The position numbers and the translations under genes are program-made. DNA of 64,000 nucleotides from CAYQJS01 sp964417895 (GTDB taxonomy: Bacteria; Chloroflexota; UBA6077; SHYK01), in assembly GCA_964417895.1 (NCBI GenBank), contig CAYQJS010000003.1, positions 1 through 64,000 of the forward strand, written 5' to 3'. Positions 53,101-62,065 of this stretch are shown piece after piece; the first letter of the stretch is position 1; each line of letters starts with the position of its first letter. Below the pieces are notes generated by a model. That model ran no database searches, was not told the DNA's origin, and saw only the letters and a list, made by a program, of their open reading frames with translations.

Positions 53101-55035
53101 ATGCCAAGGCTCACGATGGGCGCCCTGGTCCTTGGGCTAATCCTCGGTCTGGGCAAGCCCGACGCCGCGGCGAGCCAGGCTGGCCCGCCGGAACCTGCGA
53201 CCGTGGCGCCTTTTGAAGAAGGAACCGTTCTCGTTCGCTTTCATGTCGGCACCAGCATGGCCGACGCAGACGACGTCGTCCGTCGGGCAGGCGCAAACCG
53301 CGTCCGCGCGCTCCGCTCGGGCCCCAGTGTCCTGCGCGTTCCGGCCGGCCGCGAGCGCGAGGTCAGCGACTCTTTGCGGCGGGACCGCCAGGTTGCCTAT
53401 GCAGAACCAAACTACATATGGCGTGCCACGGTCGACCCCAGCGACACCTCGTATGCCCAGTTGTGGGGACTCAAAAACACGGGCCAGGTTGTCAATGGCG
53501 CGAGTGGGACCTCCGACGCAGATATCGATGCCAACGACGCATGGGACGTCACGACCGGGAGCGCCGCGGTCGTGGTCGGCGTTGTCGACACCGGTGTGGA
53601 CTACAACCATCCGGATCTGGCGGGCAACATGTGGACCAAGCCGCAGGGCGTCACTATCGGCAGCTTCGCCTGCGCGACCGGGACGCGCGGCTACAACGCG
53701 GTCAACAACACCTGCGACCCCCTCGACGACCACAACCACGGGAGCCACGTCGCAGGTACGATCGGCGCACGGGGCAACAATACCTTGGGTGTGGTCGGAG
53801 TCAACTGGTCGGCCAGCATCATGGGGCTGAAGTTCCTGAACTCCAGCGGATCCGGCACGACCGCCGACGCCATCGAGACTTTCGACTACGCGATCAAGGC
53901 CAAGCAGGCGGGCGTCAACGTCCGCGTACTCAGCAACTCCTGGGGAGGTGGCGGCTACTCTCAGGCGCTGAAAGATAAGATCGACGAGGCCGGCGCCAAT
54001 GACATCCTGGTTGTCGCCGCTGCCGGGAACGGGAACGCCTTCGGAGTCGGCTATAGCGTCGACAGCGCTCCGTTTTACCCCTGCAGCTACACATCGACGA
54101 ACCTCATCTGTGTTGCGGCCACAACCCAGACTGACGCGAAGGCGTCGTTCTCTAACTACGGAGCCACGAGCGTCGATCTCGGCGCGCCGGGAACCAACAT
54201 CTTGTCCACCATTCGCGGTGCTGGCTACAGCTATTACAACGGCACATCCATGGCGACTCCCCATGTCAGCGGCGCCGCCGCTCTAGTCCTGGCCTCTTGT
54301 AGCCGCACGGCTTCTCAACTGAAGGCCGCGATTCTCAACAATGTCGACTCGGTCTCCAGTATGGCCGGCCGAACCGTTTCTGGCGGGCGACTCAACGTCA
54401 ACAGGGCAGTACGATCCGGCTGCGGCGTTGGCGGCGGTGGGGACGTCACGCCGCCAACCGTGACCATAAATCAGGCCGTGGGGCAGGCCGATCCGAGCAG
54501 TGCCTCTCCTGTCAATTTCACGGTCACTTTCAGCGAGCCAGTGACCGGGTTCACGACAGGCGACGTGACGTTAGCAGGCACGGCTGGAGCCACAACCGCC
54601 ACCGTGACGGGGAGCGGCGCCACCTACAACGTGGCCGTTACCGGCATGATCAGCAGTGGGTCGGTAGTAGCTTCAATCCCCGCCGCCGTGGTGCAGGACT
54701 TGGCAGGCTATGGGAATACGGCCTCTGCCAGCACCGACAACGTCGTCACTTACCAGGCCCGTCCGTCTCCATCCTGCTCAGCCTCGGTGACCAGCAGTAC
54801 CGATACCAGCCCCTCGGGAGGCGGCACCGTTACGATCAACTGGACTAAGAGTGCCGCCGTGACCCAGGTCAGAGTGCAGCGGCAGAGATCCGATGGGACC
54901 TGGTCGACTCGGGCGACTACAACGAGTACGACTTTTACGGGCAGTGATTCCAGCCTTGACCCATTCTGGCGTCTGGTTCCGCAATGCGGCGGAGTTGATT
55001 ACCCCGGCACGCCATTTGACCCGCCCTACCCATGA
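53101..55035 (+). CDS. Secreted subtilisin-like serine protease (S8)
   Basis: About 644 residues. Signal peptide (MGALVLGLILGLGKPDAAASQA), an inhibitor-like propeptide (GTVLVRFHVGTSMADADDVV ... VAYAEPNYIW), then the S8 catalytic domain with Asp163 (VVDTGVDYNHPD), His213 (NHGSHVAGTIGA), Asn in VVAAAGNGNAFG and Ser383 (NGTSMATPHVSGAAAL). After a Gly hinge (GVGGGGDVTPP) come an Ig-like repeat domain (about 445-550, FTVTFSEPVTGFTTGDVTL) and a terminal beta domain. ATG 53101 follows GGGAGGG. The protein probably matures outside the cell and supplies peptides to the transporters. Confidence 0.93.
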   Translation: MPRLTMGALVLGLILGLGKPDAAASQAGPPEPATVAPFEEGTVLVRFHVGTSMADADDVVRRAGANRVRALRSGPSVLRVPAGREREVSDSLRRDRQVAYAEPNYIWRATVDPSDTSYAQLWGLKNTGQVVNGASGTSDADIDANDAWDVTTGSAAVVVGVVDTGVDYNHPDLAGNMWTKPQGVTIGSFACATGTRGYNAVNNTCDPLDDHNHGSHVAGTIGARGNNTLGVVGVNWSASIMGLKFLNSSGSGTTADAIETFDYAIKAKQAGVNVRVLSNSWGGGGYSQALKDKIDEAGANDILVVAAAGNGNAFGVGYSVDSAPFYPCSYTSTNLICVAATTQTDAKASFSNYGATSVDLGAPGTNILSTIRGAGYSYYNGTSMATPHVSGAAALVLASCSRTASQLKAAILNNVDSVSSMAGRTVSGGRLNVNRAVRSGCGVGGGGDVTPPTVTINQAVGQADPSSASPVNFTVTFSEPVTGFTTGDVTLAGTAGATTATVTGSGATYNVAVTGMISSGSVVASIPAAVVQDLAGYGNTASASTDNVVTYQARPSPSCSASVTSSTDTSPSGGGTVTINWTKSAAVTQVRVQRQRSDGTWSTRATTTSTTFTGSDSSLDPFWRLVPQCGGVDYPGTPFDPPYP

Positions 55036-55160
55036 GTGAGCGGGGGGCCGACCTTCCAACGGATTATTCGCGACGATCGTTCGTGGCACCCGCGACGGCG
55101 CACGGCAACTCCAGCATGACACCCGCCCACGGCGGTCAATGAAGGTTTCGGAGGACTGAG

Positions 55161-55886
55161 TTGGCGTTCACAAGCTGGCGAGGTACAGTCGGGGTCGTGA
55201 AACCGACGATGCGGCCGGGCTCCCTCGAGGAGATGATCCGATTGCTGCCCGAGGGGATCGGCGTCATTCCCCTCTTTCTCAACATCCACGAGGGTACCGA
55301 GTCCGAGTTCCGCTCCGTCCTGGACACCATCGCGGGCAAGGTCGCGGAGCTGGCCGCGTTGAAAGTGGACCTCATCCATCCTGAGGGCGCGCCGCCGTTC
55401 ATGGTGCACGGGTTCGAGGGTGAGCATGACATCGTCAGCCGCTGGGAGGACGCCTACGGCGTGCCGGTGGTCACCGCGGGCCAGACCCAGGTGGAGGCCA
55501 TGCGGGCGCTGGACGTCGAGAGCATCGTGGGCGTCACGTACTTTGACGGTGAGATCAACGACGTCTTCTCCCGCTATTTCCGGGATGCGGGTTTCGACGT
55601 TCGCGCCATGGAAGGCATCAGCGTGCCCTTCACCGAGGTGGGCCGGCTGTCGTCGCAGGAGGTGTACGCTCACACCAAGCGCGCCTTCCTGAAGCACCCT
55701 GACGCCGACGCGGTTTACATGCTGGGCTCGGGCTGGCGTGTGCTCGACATCGTCGACACGCTGGAGGAGGACCTGGAGGTCCCGGTCATCCACGCCGTGC
55801 CAGCCCGTGTGTGGGCGATCCAGCGGCGGCTCCACGTGAACCAGCCGGTCCTTGGCTACGGCCGCCTATTGGAGGAAATGCCGTAG
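55161..55886 (+). CDS. Maleate isomerase/arylmalonate decarboxylase-like protein lacking catalytic cysteines
   Basis: A 241-residue protein of the Asp/Glu/hydantoin racemase superfamily (maleate cis-trans isomerase and AMDase branch): RGTVGVVKPTMRPGSLEEM at the start, GVIPLFLNIHEGT, VVTAGQTQVEAMRAL, VGVTYFDGEINDVFSRYF, and a C-terminal VPARVWAIQRRLH. The protein contains no cysteine at all: the positions of the two usual active-site cysteines read PEGAPPF and LGSGWRV. Racemase or isomerase chemistry by the standard two-cysteine mechanism is therefore excluded. TTG start with GGAGG five bases upstream. It lies next to two binding-protein genes. Confidence 0.78.
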   Translation: MAFTSWRGTVGVVKPTMRPGSLEEMIRLLPEGIGVIPLFLNIHEGTESEFRSVLDTIAGKVAELAALKVDLIHPEGAPPFMVHGFEGEHDIVSRWEDAYGVPVVTAGQTQVEAMRALDVESIVGVTYFDGEINDVFSRYFRDAGFDVRAMEGISVPFTEVGRLSSQEVYAHTKRAFLKHPDADAVYMLGSGWRVLDIVDTLEEDLEVPVIHAVPARVWAIQRRLHVNQPVLGYGRLLEEMP

Positions 55887-55905
55887 CCCGCTCCCCTCTC
55901 CCCCG

Positions 55906-57618
55906 CTACTTGAACTCCCATTCGTGGACGTTCCACGCCATGTTGGACTCCGGTGCCACGATGGCGAGGCCGCGCAACGCCGAGACGAACGCCCACGGCT
56001 GGGTGCGGAAGAACAGGGAGATGCTCGGCAGGTCTTCCGTGTAGATCGCGGCCATGCGCGCCGCCTGCCGGGCCCGCTCGTCCCGGTCCAGCGTGGTCGT
56101 GAACGCCTCGACGAGACGGTCGAACTCGGCGTTAGACCATCCACCGCGGTTCCCGCCCACCCAGCGGTTCTCCGCTCGCGGGATACGGGCGGTTGTCTGG
56201 TCGATCAGCGTCGATTCCCCCACGCCGGTGTTGAAGGTGTACACGCCGGGGAATGTGGACCGGGCCTGGCCGTCCTGGGCCAGTACCGCGGGCAGCACCG
56301 CCTCCTGGAACTCGAAGCCCGCCTGGCGCCAGCCGCTGGCGAGAATGGCGATCTCCGCCTCGTTGTCGGCCGCGGCGTTCGTCTTCACCTCGGCTGCGAA
56401 GCGCCCATCAGCGAGACTCGCGAAGGTGCCGTCCGCCCCTCGCGTGAACCCGGCCTCTGTCATGAGCTGCTCGGTCCGTCGAGCGTCAAGCGGATACCGA
56501 ACGACGGCCGGTTCGGCGGCCGGGCCGAATTCGGACTTCGGCGAGATGATGAAGTCGGACAGGATGCCCTCGCCGCTGTACAGCGCCTCGTTGATCGCTT
56601 GCTTATCGATGGCGTGGGCGAGCGCCTTGCGCACCCGAGCGTCCAGGAGCGCCCTCGGAGCCACCATCTCCGGGCGCTGCTGGAACATCGCCGTGCGCCA
56701 TTGATTGGGGTGCTGGAGCACGGTGCCGGCATTGCGCGGGCCCCACTCCCGCTTCACGATCGCGCCCTGCTCGAGGCGGAGCGACGTGTCCGCCGACAGG
56801 TGAATCTCACCTGACAGGAGATTGGCGAGTGCGGTGTTCGCGTCGCTGATGAAGATGATCTTGATGCGCTCGATTTTGGCCCGGCCCAGGATGTGGCCCC
56901 CGAAGGCAGCCGCCTCGATGAACGACCCCGGCTCCCAGCGCTCCAGGCGATAGGGGCCGAGCCCGACGTATTCACGGCTCCAGTAGAGGTGATTGGAGAA
57001 GGCGTCCGGGGAGTCCTCTTGGAAGGAAGCCTCGAGGACGTGGCGGGGAAGCGGCGGGAACTCCCGGCTTCGAGCCGTCAGGCTACCAGCGTCCGGATAG
57101 GGCCGGTGCCAGCGGACGAGCACCGTGCGCGCGTCCGGCGCGATCACTTCCTCAACGGCGTTGAACGGCGGTGTGCCGGCCGCGAGCTCCGGGTGCGAGT
57201 AGACGCGGTGGGCGAACACGAAGTCCTCGGCGCTCAGAACCGACCCGTCGTGCCACGCCAGGTTCGGCCGGAGCCGGTAAGTCGTCTCCATACGACCGTC
57301 GGGAAGCACGCGCCACGTGTCGGTGTTCAGTCGAGGCAGCTCTTCAGCCAGATAGGCGCGAGGCAAGCCCGCGTCATCGAGGAGGGCCAGTCCTGCGTTG
57401 AAGAGGCGCCCCGACAGGTAGAGCGCGACGCCGCCCGAGCGCAGCTGTCGGTCAGCGATAGTCGAGGGCTCGACGCGGACCCCTGCGACCAGCGTGCGCC
57501 CGGGCTCACGGCCCCCGCCTGACGCTACGTCGCGGACATCCTGCCCCGCGGGCCCTGGCGCGCACGCGGCAAGACCGAGCGCGAGGAGGAGCGTCAGCGA
57601 AAGCGAGCGTAGCCTCAT
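55906..57618 (-). CDS. ABC transporter substrate-binding lipoprotein, family 5
   Basis: About 570 residues. The start at 57618 gives a compact lipoprotein signal (LTLLLALGLAAC, Cys19) with GGGGGA upstream; ATG 57633 is an alternative. Family motifs are LAWHDGSVLSAEDFVFAHR and the C-terminus MAWNVHEWEFK. The gene at 57847-59532 is a close tandem paralogue; both share the ERIKIIFISDANTALANLL and VRKALAHA(I/V)DK segments. It ends convergently 19 bases from the racemase-like gene. Orphan of transport partners. Confidence 0.92.
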   Translation of the reverse strand: MRLRSLSLTLLLALGLAACAPGPAGQDVRDVASGGGREPGRTLVAGVRVEPSTIADRQLRSGGVALYLSGRLFNAGLALLDDAGLPRAYLAEELPRLNTDTWRVLPDGRMETTYRLRPNLAWHDGSVLSAEDFVFAHRVYSHPELAAGTPPFNAVEEVIAPDARTVLVRWHRPYPDAGSLTARSREFPPLPRHVLEASFQEDSPDAFSNHLYWSREYVGLGPYRLERWEPGSFIEAAAFGGHILGRAKIERIKIIFISDANTALANLLSGEIHLSADTSLRLEQGAIVKREWGPRNAGTVLQHPNQWRTAMFQQRPEMVAPRALLDARVRKALAHAIDKQAINEALYSGEGILSDFIISPKSEFGPAAEPAVVRYPLDARRTEQLMTEAGFTRGADGTFASLADGRFAAEVKTNAAADNEAEIAILASGWRQAGFEFQEAVLPAVLAQDGQARSTFPGVYTFNTGVGESTLIDQTTARIPRAENRWVGGNRGGWSNAEFDRLVEAFTTTLDRDERARQAARMAAIYTEDLPSISLFFRTQPWAFVSALRGLAIVAPESNMAWNVHEWEFK

Positions 57619-57689
57619 GAGCAATTCCCCCATATCTCTTCTATCCTGCCGCGGCGGAAGCGGCAGGGTGAGGGCACCCTGCCAGCCCG

Positions 57690-57808
57690 TGCTACCCCCC
57701 TCCCTAACCCTCCCCCTCAAGGGGGGACGGGACAGCCACACTCCCTCCCCCTCGACGGGGGATGGTTGGGGTGCCTCAGTCCTCAGTCCTCAGTCCTCAG
57801 TCCTCAGT
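57690..57808. repeat. CT/GA palindromes followed by CCTCAGT x5 array
   Basis: Between the two tandem binding-protein genes, CCTCCCC-type palindromes (about 57690-57771) are followed directly by five perfect CCTCAGT heptamers (57774-57808). No gene is here. This is the only place in the window where the two repeat families touch. Confidence 0.85.
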
Positions 57809-57846
57809 CCTCGCCTACCTCAGCTCCCACTCGGGCAGGTTCCAGC

Positions 57847-59532
57847 TCAGTTGGCCTCGGGCGGCACGAGTTGGGGGCCGCGCAGCGCATTCACGTGGGC
57901 CCACGGCTGGGCGCGGAAGAATAGAGAGATGGTATGCACCTCGTCGGTCAGCACTCGGATCATCTGCGTGACCAGCTGCTCGCGTTCGTCCCTGGCCAGG
58001 CTGGTAGTGAAGGCCCGGAGGAGGCGGTCGTATTCCGCGCTCGACCAGCCGTCGCGATTGGCGCCCGCCCAGCGGTTTTCGGCGCGTGGGATCGAGGTGC
58101 TCGAGAGGCCCAGCAGCGCGGACTCGCCTAGGTTCTGGCTGTAGGTGAACAGGGCGGAGAACGTTGCCCGCGCCTCCGGGTTCTGGGCTTGAGCAGATGG
58201 AAGGATTGCCTCCTGCATGTCGAAGCCTGTCTGCCGCCAGCCACTGGCCAGGATGGAAACCTCCGCCTCATTGTCCGCCGCGGAGTTGGTCTTCACCTCC
58301 ACGGAGAATCGTCCCTCACCTGGGCTGGCGTAGCCGTCCGGCCCCCGGGCAAAGCCCGCCTCGCTCATCAGCTGCTCGCTCCGCCGCAAGTCAAAGGGAT
58401 ATTTGGCAGCGCCGCGCTCGGCCGCCGGCCCCCAGATAGACATGGGCGGCATAAGCGAGTCCGCGTAGATGCCATCGCCGTCGTACAGCGACTCGTTCAG
58501 CGGCCCCTTGTCGACGGCGTGGGCAAGGGCTTTTCGCACACGGGGGTCCAGGATCGCGCGTGGCGTCGCCAAGTCCGGGCGATTCTGGAAATGCGCGGCC
58601 CGCCACTGGTTGGGATGCAGCACCACGCTGCCAGTCCGGCCGATCCACTCGCGCTTCAGGATGGCGACCTCGGGCAGCCCGATGGAGGTCCCGTCGGTCA
58701 GGTGCACCTCGCCGGCGAGAAGGTTGGCCAGCGCCGTATTGGCGTCCGAGATGAACAGCAGCTTGATGCGTTCGATCCTGGGCCGTCCCCCCAGATGGCC
58801 ATCGAAGGCGACTCCCTCCAGGAATGCGCCGGCCTCCCAGCGATCCAGGCGGTAGGGGCCGAGACCCACGTACTCCCTGGTCCAGAATGGGAGGCTGGCG
58901 AAGGTCTCCAACTGGTCGGGCTGCAGCGCGCGCTCCAGAATGTGGCGCGGCAGAGGAGGGAACTCGACGTTGAGTCCAGCCGTGAACGCGATGTCCGGAT
59001 AGGGCTGCCGCCAGCGGATGACGGCGGTGCGGGGGTCGGCGGCAATGACTTCTTCGATAGCGTTGAAGGGCGCCGACCCGGCGAGCCCGAGGCCTGGCGT
59101 CGCGTGGACCCGCCAGCTGAAGACCAGGTCCTCGGCGGTGAGGGGTGCACCGTCGTGCCAGGTGATGTTGGGCCGGAAGCGATAGGTCGTCTCCATGCGC
59201 CCGTCGGGAAAGACGCGCCAACTCTGGGTGTCGAGCTGTGGCAACTCCTCCACGAGGTAGGGCCGTGGGTTCGCTGTTGGGTCGAGCAGCGCAATCTGGG
59301 CGTTGAACGCTCGCGAGGGGAGGTAGAGGCCGACGCCGGCCTGGCGCAGCTGGCGAACGGCGAGCGTCGAGGGCTCGACCCTGATGGCGACGCTCAACGT
59401 ACGCGGCGGCTCGCGCCCGGCGGTTGCGGCGCCGTCCTGGCCGTCCTGGGCGGCGCGCGGCGTCGGTGGCCCGCAGGCCACCGCCATGACCAGGATCAAG
59501 AGCCCACCCCGCCAACGCACGGACACTCGCAC
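57847..59532 (-). CDS. ABC substrate-binding lipoprotein, family 5, with C-terminal frameshift
   Basis: A 561-residue lipoprotein (lipobox AVAC, Cys20), tandem paralogue of the gene at 55906-57618. Motifs: ITWHDGAPLTAEDLVFSWR and RVEPSTLAVRQLRQAGVGLY. It stops at LVPPEAN, while its paralogue continues ESNMAWNVHEWEFK. Directly after the stop, in the adjacent frame, the DNA encodes SWNLPEWELR and a stop at 57815. A single missing base in what would be an ATG codon after the Asn explains the difference. So the gene has lost its last eleven residues, or the base was missed in sequencing. The rest appears intact. Confidence 0.88.
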   Translation of the reverse strand: MRVSVRWRGGLLILVMAVACGPPTPRAAQDGQDGAATAGREPPRTLSVAIRVEPSTLAVRQLRQAGVGLYLPSRAFNAQIALLDPTANPRPYLVEELPQLDTQSWRVFPDGRMETTYRFRPNITWHDGAPLTAEDLVFSWRVHATPGLGLAGSAPFNAIEEVIAADPRTAVIRWRQPYPDIAFTAGLNVEFPPLPRHILERALQPDQLETFASLPFWTREYVGLGPYRLDRWEAGAFLEGVAFDGHLGGRPRIERIKLLFISDANTALANLLAGEVHLTDGTSIGLPEVAILKREWIGRTGSVVLHPNQWRAAHFQNRPDLATPRAILDPRVRKALAHAVDKGPLNESLYDGDGIYADSLMPPMSIWGPAAERGAAKYPFDLRRSEQLMSEAGFARGPDGYASPGEGRFSVEVKTNSAADNEAEVSILASGWRQTGFDMQEAILPSAQAQNPEARATFSALFTYSQNLGESALLGLSSTSIPRAENRWAGANRDGWSSAEYDRLLRAFTTSLARDEREQLVTQMIRVLTDEVHTISLFFRAQPWAHVNALRGPQLVPPEAN

Positions 59533-59847
59533 TACCGACCCCCTCTCTCGCTGCGAGATTCTGCTTGCCGCAACGATATCACGTTGCCGCAGCGGGCCGG
59601 GAGCAAAGAGGCGTGCGCCGGGGGGCGGGGCGATGCTTGCATCGCCTGTGGGCTCGGCATGCCGAGCCCCTACTAGGCAGCCCTATGGATGTCGGGATCA
59701 CGGTCACCCCACTCAACTCTCCCCCGTCGAGGGGGAGGGGAAGAGGCAACTGGTCACAGTCGCGCGGTTCTGGCGGGGGACGGTACACTATCGGGTCGCG
59801 CTTATGTTGCGTCCAAATTCAAGAAGCAAACGGTGGAGGAGGGGGCC
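59533..59847. other. Intergenic region with two REP-like palindromes
   Basis: About 315 bases without a supported gene. Two palindromes lie side by side: GGCGATGC-TT-GCATCGCC at 59629-59646 and the perfect 20-bp GGGCTCGGCATGCCGAGCCC at 59650-59669. A CT/GA palindrome follows at about 59710-59745. The design resembles the REP-like element at 20069-20086. The end of the region supplies the GGAGGAGGGG ribosome-binding site of the cupin gene. Confidence 0.65.
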
Positions 59848-60936
59848 ATGCAAGAACAGCAGGATGGAAACCGCGGGTGGGGAGGCGTTCGCGAGACTGC
59901 CTACCAGAAATGGCAGAAGGGTGAGGGCATACCCGTCTACAAGGGCTCGCACGTCGGGGATCTCCATTCGGCGGAAGTAGCGCCGTGGCCTCGAATCGGT
60001 CAGAAGGGCGCGTTCGTGAGCCTGGCAGCCCAGGAGCAGAACGACGGCTGGGTCATGGAGATCGCACCGGGTGGCCAGACCGAGGTGCTCCACCATCTCT
60101 TCGAGTCGACCTACTACATCGTCGACGGGCGCGGCGCCACGACCATATGGCAGGCCGGGTCCTCTAAAAAACAGACGGTGGAGTGGCAGGCCGGAAGCCT
60201 GTTCTCGCCGCCTCTGAACTGCTACTACCAGCACTTCAATCTGGATGGCCAGCGACCCGCGCGCCTGTTCACGGCGACGACCGCCCCGCTGCAGATCAAC
60301 ATCGCGCGCGACCCCGAGTTCGTCTTCAACTGTGACTACATTTTCAAAGACCGCTACGACGCCGAAGACGACTACTTCACCAACCCCGGCCAGAAGATCG
60401 CGACGCGGCGCTGGCAAACCAACTTCATCCCAGACACCCGGTCCTTCAAGCTCGAGGACTGGAAGGAGCGAGGCGCGGGCGGCACCAACATGTTCTTCGT
60501 CATGTCGGGCAACGCTATGTCGGCGCACATGAGCGAGTTCCCCCCGGGCAGCTACAAGAAGGCGCACCGGCATGGCCCTGGCGCCGAGATCATCATCCTG
60601 GGCGGAGTAGGCTACTCGCTGCTGTGGTACCGGGGGAAAGAGAAAGTGAAGGTCGACTGGAAGGAAGGGTCCATCTTCTCGCCCCGGGACCAGGAGTATC
60701 ACCAGCACTTCAACAGCGGACCGGAACCGGCGCGCTACCTCGCCTATACGTTCGGCGCCCTGGTGGTGAGCAATACGATGGCAACGGCCGGTGCCGACGT
60801 CAGTGAGGCCGAGGGTGGCTGGCAGGTTGAGTACGAGAACGAAGACCGCGACGTGTTCGAGCTGTTCGATGGCGAGTGCACGAAGAACGGCGCCAATGTG
60901 ACGATGGATCACCCTGCGCGTCAGGTAGCCAGATAG
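59848..60936 (+). CDS. Double-cupin domain protein
   Basis: A 362-residue protein with two cupin folds. The first is at about 65-150 (VMEIAPGGQTEVLHHLFESTYYIVDGRG ... LNCYYQHFN), the second at about 230-320 (MSEFPPGSYKKAHRHGPGAEIIILGGVGY ... QEYHQHFN). The second cupin keeps the HRHxxGxE metal-binding set and a distal His. The arrangement is like gentisate 1,2-dioxygenase and related bicupins. ATG 59848 has a strong GGAGGAGGGG box and is preferred over the longer open frame. The role is probably a dioxygenase or isomerase in organic acid catabolism. Confidence 0.82.
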   Translation: MQEQQDGNRGWGGVRETAYQKWQKGEGIPVYKGSHVGDLHSAEVAPWPRIGQKGAFVSLAAQEQNDGWVMEIAPGGQTEVLHHLFESTYYIVDGRGATTIWQAGSSKKQTVEWQAGSLFSPPLNCYYQHFNLDGQRPARLFTATTAPLQINIARDPEFVFNCDYIFKDRYDAEDDYFTNPGQKIATRRWQTNFIPDTRSFKLEDWKERGAGGTNMFFVMSGNAMSAHMSEFPPGSYKKAHRHGPGAEIIILGGVGYSLLWYRGKEKVKVDWKEGSIFSPRDQEYHQHFNSGPEPARYLAYTFGALVVSNTMATAGADVSEAEGGWQVEYENEDRDVFELFDGECTKNGANVTMDHPARQVAR

Positions 60937-61150
60937 CGTGCCATCCTGAGTCGCCGCGTCGGGTTCGACAGTAGGGGCAGTTCCGAGGCCGTCGCACTAA
61001 CACCCGCAGGTTGACACGCGGAACCGGAGCCGTCTAATCAGGCCCTCTGGTTCCGCCTACGCGATCGGTGCTGGTTTGCTCTGAGCTGAGATCCCGCGGC
61101 GCCGTCCACGACACTGAAGCGGCAGGAACGGGCACGCAGGACACTGGGAC
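60937..61150. other. Intergenic region, nothing recognised
   Basis: Some 214 bases between the cupin gene and the HNH gene. No coding frame, RNA motif or terminator is convincing. The base composition begins to fall here, suggesting the left border of the acquired nuclease/methyltransferase segment. Confidence 0.4.
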
Positions 61151-62065
61151 ATGCCGCGGAGAAGTACGCGCAACATCACCGGCATTCGTGGCACGGGCAT
61201 TGCGAATGCAAGCAAAGTCTGGCGCGTCCTCGGCTGCTCGAAACCAGGCTGCATCCGCGTCCTATTAGTCGATGAGGACGAAATACGACAAGCTGGCCCA
61301 GACATAACCATGGAGTGTCCAGAGTGTGGCCAGTTGAACAACGTCGCTGCTATTAACAAGGGCAGCCCTTGGAAGTACTGCCGCGTCTGCGAGCAGCTCC
61401 AGCCCCTGGATAGCTTCGATAGGCATGTTCCGAACTCCGCCAGCTTCAGGTCCGGAAGGCAGCTGGAATGCAAATCATGCAAACGCTTGATCAACGCTGC
61501 CTTGAACCCGCTGAGAACGCCCGACCAACACCGAGAGTCGAGCGAACGGCGAAGACTCTATGGGATTCTTGCGGGCGAAAGTAAGCTCAACACGCGCGAC
61601 GTTTATCAGCGCTTTGAAGGGAAGTGTTTCAATTGCAAACGCAGCCTCTCGCTAGGCGACGCGGTGTTAGATCACACCTTACCTGCGCGGTACCTTTGGC
61701 CCCTTGCGACGGGCGCGACACTGCTCTGCGCAGAGTGCAACGCGAACAAGGCCGAGAAATGGCCGTCGGAGTTCTACCGACGAGACGGCAGTACGGTGGA
61801 CCGCGACAAGCTACAGCACCTGAGCTATTCGACTGGCATTCCGTACGAAGTTCTGGACGGCAAGCCGCAACTCAACTGGCCAGCGGTTGAGCGCATTCTT
61901 TTGGGCGTAGACCAGTTCCTGATCAGGTGGATACGCTACCCGGACGAAATACGCAGGATACGAAGAACAATACGCGAGATGGCGGGCGTCGACATTTTCA
62001 CCTATGCCTCAGCTCCTGCTATACCAAATTTTCTCCGCGAGCCCGAGGAACTCTCCGCCCCCTAG
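61151..62065 (+). CDS. HNH endonuclease with zinc-ribbon motifs
   Basis: A 304-residue protein. The N-terminal half has cysteine pairs at 29/34, 56/59 (CPEC), 77/80 (CRVC) and 107/110 (CKSC), consistent with zinc ribbons. The HNH nuclease domain is at about 158-210: CFNC (159/162), AVLDHTLPARYLWP (Asp174, His175), LLCAECNANKAEKWP (193-205). DH...N...K matches the beta-beta-alpha metal site. It shares a four-base tail-to-tail overlap with the methyltransferase gene, so the pair looks like a restriction-modification unit, though an HNH nuclease of another defence type is possible. Base composition is lower in GC than the rest of the window. Confidence 0.82.
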   Translation: MPRRSTRNITGIRGTGIANASKVWRVLGCSKPGCIRVLLVDEDEIRQAGPDITMECPECGQLNNVAAINKGSPWKYCRVCEQLQPLDSFDRHVPNSASFRSGRQLECKSCKRLINAALNPLRTPDQHRESSERRRLYGILAGESKLNTRDVYQRFEGKCFNCKRSLSLGDAVLDHTLPARYLWPLATGATLLCAECNANKAEKWPSEFYRRDGSTVDRDKLQHLSYSTGIPYEVLDGKPQLNWPAVERILLGVDQFLIRWIRYPDEIRRIRRTIREMAGVDIFTYASAPAIPNFLREPEELSAP

